Source of the DNA: Bacteroidales bacterium UBA714
Lineage (GTDB): Bacteria > Bacteroidota > Bacteroidia > Bacteroidales > UBA932
Direction: 5' to 3'
Assembly: GCA_002298075.1 (NCBI GenBank)
Contig: DBLW01000113.1
Location: 1-9,959, forward strand
DNA: 9,959 nucleotides
In this document: in pieces, positions 1-9,959 of the stretch
Layout of the letters: each line of letters starts with the position of its first letter
Numbering within the stretch: position 1 is the stretch's first letter
Notes under the pieces: model-generated
Databases searched by the model: none
Told to the model about the DNA's origin: nothing
What the model saw: the letters and a program-made list of their open reading frames with translations, nothing else
Translations under genes and position numbers: made by a program

Positions 1-488
1 TTACCGCGCTTGAAAACATTTGCGCGATAAATGCGGAAGAATACAAATTCGTGAACTTTGACAAGCCTTCGAAAGAATGCACCTTCTCATGCAAGTTCGA
101 GAAAGAAACCGACAATGCGGGAAACCTGCTGTATATAAGCCCGTTCCTGCGCAAGTTCCATTCAGTGACAGATTTCAGTTCGCCGACAAGGACCTGCCCT
201 ATAGAGTTCCCCTACAAGGGCATGATAACCTATATCATGAACCTGGAGCTGCCGGAAAATTTCAAGGTGGAACAGCTTCCGGAAAGCGACGCGATAGGCC
301 TTCCTTGCATGAAGACGGCATGCAAAGTCCTCTACGGGGCAAATGGGAACAAGGTGCAGGTGTCATTCAACTTCATAATGTCGGAGATGCTTGCCGCCGC
401 AGATGATTATCAGCAGATAAGGGACTTCTGGCAGCTTTTGTGCGGCATATATGACGATATGATAGTCGTTTCCAAAAACGCGGACTGA
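1..488 (+). CDS. C-terminal part of a DUF3857/transglutaminase-like protein (5' end outside window)
   Basis: The reading frame is open from the first complete codon at position 3 to the TGA at 486-488, so the gene starts upstream of the window. A GTG at 51 is internal and is not a convincing start. About 161 residues are visible. They resemble the C-terminal beta-rich region (DUF3858-like) that follows the transglutaminase core in Bacteroidota DUF3857 proteins: a stretch ending in PIEFPYKG, then a strand pattern with LPENFKVEQLPES, then a segment leading to DYQQIRDFW near the end. The same pattern recurs at the end of the next gene (PDGFEAEHIPEN, then AYQEYRSFAKSV), which supports two tandem paralogues. 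The catalytic core is not in view, so activity cannot be judged. The stop lies 1 nt before the next ATG, implying co-transcription and probably translational coupling. The family assignment is inferred from this short region and from the neighbour. Confidence 0.72.
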   Translation, partial: TALENICAINAEEYKFVNFDKPSKECTFSCKFEKETDNAGNLLYISPFLRKFHSVTDFSSPTRTCPIEFPYKGMITYIMNLELPENFKVEQLPESDAIGLPCMKTACKVLYGANGNKVQVSFNFIMSEMLAAADDYQQIRDFWQLLCGIYDDMIVVSKNAD

Positions 489-489
489 C

Positions 490-2358
490 ATGAGACGTTT
501 CCTGGCCATACTTTCAGCACTTGCGGCATCAATAATCCAGGCTCTCGCGCAGACCGGGATGCCTGACGCGATAATCGAGAATTATGACATCATCTTTGAC
601 ATGAACTCGCCGGAGTCCGGAACATGCAGCATTACCGTGCGCACGCATATAATGAAAAGCGACGGCGCACGGGCCGGTGACTTTATCCTTTATACCGACA
701 CGTTCAATGAGCTGACGTCATTTTCAGGGGAGATTTCCTCCGCAGGCAAAACAATCAGGAAACTGAACATGCAGGACCTCACCAAAGTATCCGCTTCATC
801 AGGACTTGCCGACGACACTTTCCGCTATGCCTACATCCCGACAACCCCTACTCCTTATACGATTGAGTACCGGTATAAAATAGCATACCGGAGGGGAATC
901 GCATCGTTCCCGACTTTCATTCCGGTCAGGAGGCCGGAGACAATGCTGCTCTCGGGAAGCTACAGAATCAGCGCCCCGGCCGGCACTGAAATAAGATACA
1001 GTTCCAGCATTGTGCCACAGACAGAGACCTCGGGAAAGAAGACCGTCTGGTCATGGGCCATCAAGGATTACAAGGGCTTTTCAGATGAGCCTCTGATGCC
1101 GGACATCAGAGAGCTTGTCCCTTATGTATATGCATGTCCGGCCAAGTTCTCATTGGGAGGCGTGAAAGGTTCGCAATCAAGCTGGAAGGAGTTGGGGGCA
1201 TGGCTTTATGGCCTGCAGAAAGACACGAAGACGCTTCCTGAGCCGTTCCGTGCAAGTTTGCAGGAAATGACAGCAGGAGCACAGTCTGACCTGGAGAAAA
1301 TAAGAATCATATACGGGCATCTGCGTAAGACCACGCGCTATGTCAGCATACAGCTCGGGCTTGGGGGCTTGCGCCCGTCACCAGCCGAAGATGTCCTTAA
1401 AACCGGATTCGGAGACTGCAAGGCCTTGTCCAACTATATGCAGGCCATGCTGGATGCAGTGGGGATAAAGTCTGAATATCTTATAGTGCAGACGGACGAA
1501 AAGGACCTTTTGCCGGACTACGCGTCTCTAGGACAGATGAACCACGCGATGCTTTGCGTCCCGATGGCATCAGACTCGCTTTGGATTGAGTGTACGAATC
1601 CGTCATACCCTTTGGGATACCGCCACGACGGGATAGCCGGGCATGAAATCGTCCTCGTCACACCGGAAGGCGGAAAGAAAGTCAGGGCAAAAGGATATAC
1701 TGACTGCCACGGAGCAAGTTCGGAATCCATGACGGTCCGGCTTGAGGGCAACGGCTCAGCCAAATGCGAAGTAAGAAGGAAATTGCTCGCGGAGGACATT
1801 GAGCCGTATATAGAATTTGAGAGCCTGAAACCGGACCTGAAGCGGGAACGTCTCATTTCAAGGTACAAGTGCCTGTGCGACAATGCCGTCCTGACTGGGA
1901 CAGCGGACAATTTCAGCGAGCTGACCAGCGGAAAGACACCTCAGATGGACGTGTCATTCCAGATGGATGTCCCGGCATATGCAAAGGTTTCCGGTGACAG
2001 GATGTTCATTCCTCTCAGCCATTCAAGCCTTAAGGTATTCCATGACAAGGCGGAGCGCGTGAACCCGATATGCATTGATGAAAGCCTTTCCATAACCGAC
2101 ACGGTTAGAATCATGATTCCGGACGGGTTTGAAGCGGAGCATATCCCTGAGAATGTCAGCATCGGGTCTGAGTTTGGAGTGTTCGTGTCGAATGTAAGTG
2201 TGGCTGACGGAATGATAACGATTGGGCAATCACTCGTATTCAACAAGGGACGATATCCGAAAGAAGCATATCAGGAATACCGTTCATTCGCCAAGTCTGT
2301 CTCAAAGACAAATGACAAAAAAATAGTGCTTGTGCGCAAGGCCCCCGGTACTCACTGA
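490..2358 (+). CDS. exported DUF3857 and transglutaminase-like domain protein
   Basis: This 622-residue protein opens with a signal peptide (MRRF, then a hydrophobic stretch, likely cleaved after ALA at residue 20), so it should act beyond the inner membrane. Residues about 25-215 fit the DUF3857 N-terminal beta domain. Residues about 265-390 form a transglutaminase-like core: GFGDCKALSNYM carries the presumed catalytic Cys310, NHAMLCVP gives His352, and LWIECTNP places Glu367 where classical papain-like folds usually have Asp. Residues about 410-615 are a beta-rich C-terminal region of DUF3858 type. The length is usual for the family. Function is not well established; members could cleave or cross-link peptide or protein substrates in the envelope, and I do not assign a reaction. 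The ATG at 490 is chosen because it begins the signal peptide and lies 1 nt after the upstream stop. No Shine-Dalgarno sequence is visible. The gene is convergent with the DUF1573 gene, with a 5-nt gap. Confidence 0.88.
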   Translation: MRRFLAILSALAASIIQALAQTGMPDAIIENYDIIFDMNSPESGTCSITVRTHIMKSDGARAGDFILYTDTFNELTSFSGEISSAGKTIRKLNMQDLTKVSASSGLADDTFRYAYIPTTPTPYTIEYRYKIAYRRGIASFPTFIPVRRPETMLLSGSYRISAPAGTEIRYSSSIVPQTETSGKKTVWSWAIKDYKGFSDEPLMPDIRELVPYVYACPAKFSLGGVKGSQSSWKELGAWLYGLQKDTKTLPEPFRASLQEMTAGAQSDLEKIRIIYGHLRKTTRYVSIQLGLGGLRPSPAEDVLKTGFGDCKALSNYMQAMLDAVGIKSEYLIVQTDEKDLLPDYASLGQMNHAMLCVPMASDSLWIECTNPSYPLGYRHDGIAGHEIVLVTPEGGKKVRAKGYTDCHGASSESMTVRLEGNGSAKCEVRRKLLAEDIEPYIEFESLKPDLKRERLISRYKCLCDNAVLTGTADNFSELTSGKTPQMDVSFQMDVPAYAKVSGDRMFIPLSHSSLKVFHDKAERVNPICIDESLSITDTVRIMIPDGFEAEHIPENVSIGSEFGVFVSNVSVADGMITIGQSLVFNKGRYPKEAYQEYRSFAKSVSKTNDKKIVLVRKAPGTH

Positions 2359-2363
2359 GAGCA

Positions 2364-2564
2364 TCACTCGCCGGGAGAGATAGCCTTGACATTCAAATCC
2401 TTGCCAACAGGTTTCCCATTTACCGAAGGCCTTAGGGCAAATCTGAGGGTATCACCTGAGGACAGGCCTGCAGGCATGGTGAACCTGAAATGGAGAGTGT
2501 CCCTGCCATGGGCATCGAGCGCCATCTTCCTGTCCGTGTCATTGGCAAGCCTGACATATATCAT
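2364..2564 (-). CDS. downstream fragment of the DUF1573-type protein (second reading frame)
   Basis: This 66-codon frame starts at an ATG (2562-2564) that overlaps the stop of the preceding frame as ATGA, and ends with TGA at 2364-2366. It has no signal peptide of its own. Its content (IYVRLANDTDR, then LHFRFTMPAGLSSGDTLRF, then NGKPVGKDLNVKAI) looks like the second Ig-like beta-sandwich that follows the cysteine-containing unit in many DUF1573 proteins. There, LxFG is followed by a strand with xNxxD and later by NGK and a final strand. That LHFG lies at the end of the first frame and the rest lies here. This argues that the two frames were once one protein and are now separated by a frameshift, rather than being a free-standing small gene. 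Reinitiation at the ATGA overlap remains possible, in which case a separate exported partner is unlikely because no signal peptide is present. Confidence 0.55.
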   Translation of the reverse strand: MIYVRLANDTDRKMALDAHGRDTLHFRFTMPAGLSSGDTLRFALRPSVNGKPVGKDLNVKAISPGE

Positions 2565-2998
2565 ACGGCTCTCTCCACCTCGTGCATTCCGAAATGCAGG
2601 GTCTCGAGGCTCATGACATCTCTCCTGCCTTTGAACCGGACCTGCACTTCCTCCATGAAAATGCCGCTGCGGTATGCCGGATTGTATGTGACGTCAATCC
2701 TGACATCTTCTCCCGGGGCCACAGGAAGCGGACTTACCGTGGCTGCGGCGCACCTGCAATGCGAATAGGCCGCAACAGGAAACAGCGTATCGGAAGAATT
2801 GTTGCGCACAACAAGAACAGTCCTTGCAAGCCCTTCTTCCTCATATATGGTACCTAGGTCCGCCTCCGTGTTCTCACTTGCCACAATTTCCTCCGGCACA
2901 CTGCCGCGCTTGCCCTCTGAAGCGGAGCTGCACATGCAGGAACTTACAACAAGGCACATCACGGCAAACTGCAAAACAAAACGTATCCTTTTCATCAT
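2561..2998 (-). CDS. DUF1573-type lipoprotein, N-terminal frame
   Basis: This is a 145-residue frame with a lipoprotein signal peptide. Basic residues (MMKRIR) precede a hydrophobic segment and the lipobox VSSC, with Cys21 as the predicted lipidated residue. Residues about 45-122 fit DUF1573, an Ig-like (HYDIN/ASPM-like) fold: DLGTIYEEEG, a strand VLVVRNNSSDTLF, the cysteine pair HCRCA at residues 80-84 (the family usually has CGC), then VAPGEDVRIDVTYNP. The family has no established biochemical role; it is abundant in exported and lipid-anchored proteins of Bacteroidota. The frame stops soon after LHFGMHEVERAV, where a further domain would normally continue, and that continuation is found in the overlapping frame downstream. 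There are two adjacent ATG codons at 2998 and 2995; either would serve. An intrinsic terminator lies 3 nt upstream of the start, so this gene may rely on read-through or on a promoter I cannot see. Confidence 0.75.
   Translation of the reverse strand: MMKRIRFVLQFAVMCLVVSSCMCSSASEGKRGSVPEEIVASENTEADLGTIYEEEGLARTVLVVRNNSSDTLFPVAAYSHCRCAAATVSPLPVAPGEDVRIDVTYNPAYRSGIFMEEVQVRFKGRRDVMSLETLHFGMHEVERAV
2569..2575 (-). repeat. short GA dinucleotide repeat at the frame break
   Basis: Read on the minus strand this is GAGAGAG, within codons GTG GAG AGA GCC GTA TGA. Removing one GA unit gives GTG GAG AGC CGT ATG ATA TAT and joins the upstream DUF1573 frame to the downstream frame without a stop, giving a single protein of 210 residues. 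The tract is short, so this may be a fixed mutation or a sequencing or assembly slip rather than a phase-variable switch. Confidence 0.5.
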
Positions 2999-3001
2999 GG
3001 G

Positions 3002-3048
3002 ATAAAATAAAGACAGCTCCAGATTATGATGAAATCCCTGAAGCTGTC
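3002..3048 (-). terminator. intrinsic terminator after the GH2 gene
   Basis: On the minus strand, GACAGCTTCAG (3048-3038) pairs with CTGGAGCTGTC (3022-3012). This gives an 11-bp stem with one G-U wobble and a 15-nt loop, followed at once by the T-rich run TTTATTTTAT (3011-3002). It lies 13 nt past the stop of the GH2 gene, where the end of the GH3-GH92-GH2 transcript is expected. On the plus strand the flank is not T-rich, so it should act in one direction only. Its T-run ends 3 nt before the DUF1573 start codon. Confidence 0.8.
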
Positions 3049-3061
3049 CGGTTCAATAAAA

Positions 3062-8430
<5,369 letters not shown>

Positions 8431-8465
8431 CTCAATGTTGTTATGGTTTAAATGTTATTTGTTCA

Positions 8466-9959
8466 TTACAATGCGATGGTCTCCGAAAGCCTTATGTCCT
8501 TCGAAGAAGACCCCACGGATATCCGGAACTCACCCGGCTCGACCACTGTTTCCATGGAGGCGCCGCACAAGGAGAATGCGTCCCTGTCAAGCATAAGTTC
8601 CACGGCAGCGGTCTCCCCCTTGCGGATATGAACCCTGTCAAATGCACGGAGCTGGATGCGCGGACGCACAGTCGAGGCCACAAGGTCAGTCACATAGACC
8701 TGAACGACTTCATCCCCGTCACACTCTCCGGTATTGCGTACATTCAGGCTGACCTTGACGCCCTTGTCACCAAGGTTGCTCACGGCAAGTCCGGAATACT
8801 CGAACGAAGTATAGCTCAACCCATAGCCGAACGGATAGAGAGGCGCGGACGACATCTCGACATAGTCGTGTCCCGCCGGAAATTTCTTGTTATAATATAC
8901 GGGAAGCTGTCCTACATCCACAGGAACGGACACGGGAAGACGGCCTGCCGGGCTGTAATCTCCGAAAAGCACGTCAGCAAGCCCCTCTCCGCCCTGCTGG
9001 CCCGGATAGAACTGTGTCAAAAGCGCATCAGCATTGGTGCTTGCCCACATCTTGTCCAAAGGGCGTCCCTCTATATAGACGACTACCATCGGAGTTCCGG
9101 TCTTTCTGACCGCCCTGAGAAGTTCCTCCTGAAGTCCCAAAAGCGAAAGGCTTGCGCGGTCGAAGCCCTCTCCGGCCTCCATGTCGCTTACCGCATCCTT
9201 ATCCGCTACTGCGGCTCCGGTCTCCTTATAGGTCGTCTTGAAGTCACGGGCGCTTGAGCCTCCCACCACAACAACCGCCACATCCGCCTTTCTTGCGGCG
9301 CGCACGGCTTCCCTTATAGTGTTGCCGCGGGTGTCACGGATTGCGCAGCCATGCACATAATCAACATTTTTATCTCCGACCTTTGAACGTATGCCGTCCA
9401 GGACAGTCCTTATGTTCTCCCTTGGCTGCGGTGCCGTATAGTCTCCGAGCTGGTTATACATATTGTCGGCATTCGGTCCTATGACAGCGATTTTCATGTC
9501 TTTCCTCAATGGCAGTACGCCATTGTTTTCCAGCAGCACCACACCCTCTCGTGCCGCCTGCCTGGCCACTGCAACATTCTCTTCACTGCGGACCGTTTCC
9601 AAGGCAGCGGACGGCTCCACATACGGATTATCAAACAGGCCAAGCTCGAATTTGAGCCGGAGTACCCTTCCTACAGCCTCGTCAAGCACTTTCATGCTGA
9701 CTTTCCCGCTTTTCACGGCATCATGCAAAAGGGAATAGCAGTTCGCCCCGAGGTCCACATCGACTCCGGCATCCAAAGCCATGATTCCGGCCTCCTCTTT
9801 GTCCCGCGCGATGCGGTGGTCTCCCCATAGCCCGTCAATGCTCACAAGGTCAGAAACCACAAAGCCATCAAATCCCCATTTGTCCTTCAGGATTCCGCGC
9901 AGAAGTTCCGGATTCGCCGTGCTCGGCACCCCGTCAATGGAATTGTATGAAGTCATCAC
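8466..9959 (-). CDS. GH3 beta-glycosidase, C-terminal two-thirds (5' end outside window)
   Basis: The frame is open to the right edge. The visible 498-codon part starts inside the GH3 N-terminal barrel (VMTSYNSIDGVPS), so the true start and signal peptide are not in the window. The nucleophile is Asp37 of the visible part, in GFDGFVVSDLVSIDGL. The GH3 C-terminal alpha/beta sandwich spans about 145-375, with VIGPNAD, a stretch ending GEGFDRASLSLLG where the acid/base Glu (probably Glu261 or Glu264) should lie, VVVYIEGRPLD and FYPGQQGGEGLADVLFGDYSPAGRLPVS split across 318-344. A fibronectin type III-like domain covers about 415-485 and ends in VEPGEFRISVGSSS. The family removes terminal beta-linked glucose, xylose or related sugars with retention. 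The SDL form of the nucleophile motif, instead of the commoner SDW, fits a Bacteroidota subgroup annotated variously as beta-glucosidase or beta-xylosidase, so I leave specificity open. It is the most upstream visible gene of the GH3-GH92-GH2 run. Confidence 0.92.
   Translation of the reverse strand: MMTSYNSIDGVPSTANPELLRGILKDKWGFDGFVVSDLVSIDGLWGDHRIARDKEEAGIMALDAGVDVDLGANCYSLLHDAVKSGKVSMKVLDEAVGRVLRLKFELGLFDNPYVEPSAALETVRSEENVAVARQAAREGVVLLENNGVLPLRKDMKIAVIGPNADNMYNQLGDYTAPQPRENIRTVLDGIRSKVGDKNVDYVHGCAIRDTRGNTIREAVRAARKADVAVVVVGGSSARDFKTTYKETGAAVADKDAVSDMEAGEGFDRASLSLLGLQEELLRAVRKTGTPMVVVYIEGRPLDKMWASTNADALLTQFYPGQQGGEGLADVLFGDYSPAGRLPVSVPVDVGQLPVYYNKKFPAGHDYVEMSSAPLYPFGYGLSYTSFEYSGLAVSNLGDKGVKVSLNVRNTGECDGDEVVQVYVTDLVASTVRPRIQLRAFDRVHIRKGETAAVELMLDRDAFSLCGASMETVVEPGEFRISVGSSSKDIRLSETIAL

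Noticed and set aside
51..488. GTG at 51 as the start of a small 145-residue protein
   Set aside because: The frame stays open upstream to the window edge, there is no signal peptide, and the content resembles the C-terminal end of a larger protein like its neighbour.
2344..2375. CCCGG / CCGGG inverted repeat at the convergent junction, as a possible terminator
   Set aside because: The stem is only 5 bp with a 22-nt loop and is followed by no T-run on either strand.
2386..3005. Several plus-strand open frames of 68-92 codons opposite the DUF1573 region
   Set aside because: They have no recognisable motif, signal peptide or start signal, whereas the minus strand shows a lipobox and DUF1573 pattern.
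8431..8465. Possible promoter or regulatory site between GH3 and GH92
   Set aside because: The gap is only 35 nt, AT-rich, and has neither a Bacteroidota-type -33/-7 pair nor a hairpin. It is best read as an intra-operon spacer.

Overview
The window looks like chromosomal DNA from a member of the Bacteroidota, most likely Bacteroidales. Four things point that way: lipoprotein signal peptides on glycan-degrading enzymes, a GH3/GH92/GH2 enzyme run typical of that group, DUF3857/transglutaminase and DUF1573 proteins that are common there, and start codons without a recognisable Shine-Dalgarno sequence. Base composition is near 50% GC by eye. I cannot name a genus from the sequence alone.

Layout. 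The first quarter (1-2358, plus strand) holds two consecutive genes for exported DUF3857/transglutaminase-like proteins. The first is cut by the left edge, so only its C-terminal part is visible. The second is complete and begins 1 nt after the first one's stop. The remaining genes all lie on the minus strand. Read in their direction of transcription they are: a GH3 beta-glycosidase (5' end beyond the right edge), a GH92 alpha-mannosidase lipoprotein, a large GH2 beta-galactosidase with a signal peptide, an intrinsic terminator hairpin, and a small DUF1573-type lipoprotein gene. That last gene is split into two reading frames overlapping by ATGA. It converges on the transglutaminase gene with only 5 nt between the stop codons.

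How the genes fit together. GH3, GH92 and GH2 are separated by about 32-35 nt and very likely form one operon ending at the hairpin at 3002-3048. Together they would trim non-reducing-end beta-linked glucose or xylose, alpha-linked mannose and beta-linked galactose from a mixed glycan in the periplasm or at the cell surface. No SusC/SusD transporter pair, sensor or anti-sigma factor is in the window, so I can only suggest that this is the enzyme arm of a polysaccharide- or glycoprotein-utilization locus. The transglutaminase-like pair is a separate unit on the opposite strand.

The window is gene-dense, with no gene-free stretch longer than about 65 nt. I saw no rRNA, tRNA, CRISPR array, insertion sequence or phage gene. 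I do not see a clearly new system. The best items for a second look are the apparently frameshifted DUF1573 gene at a short GA repeat and the terminator that sits directly against that gene's start codon.
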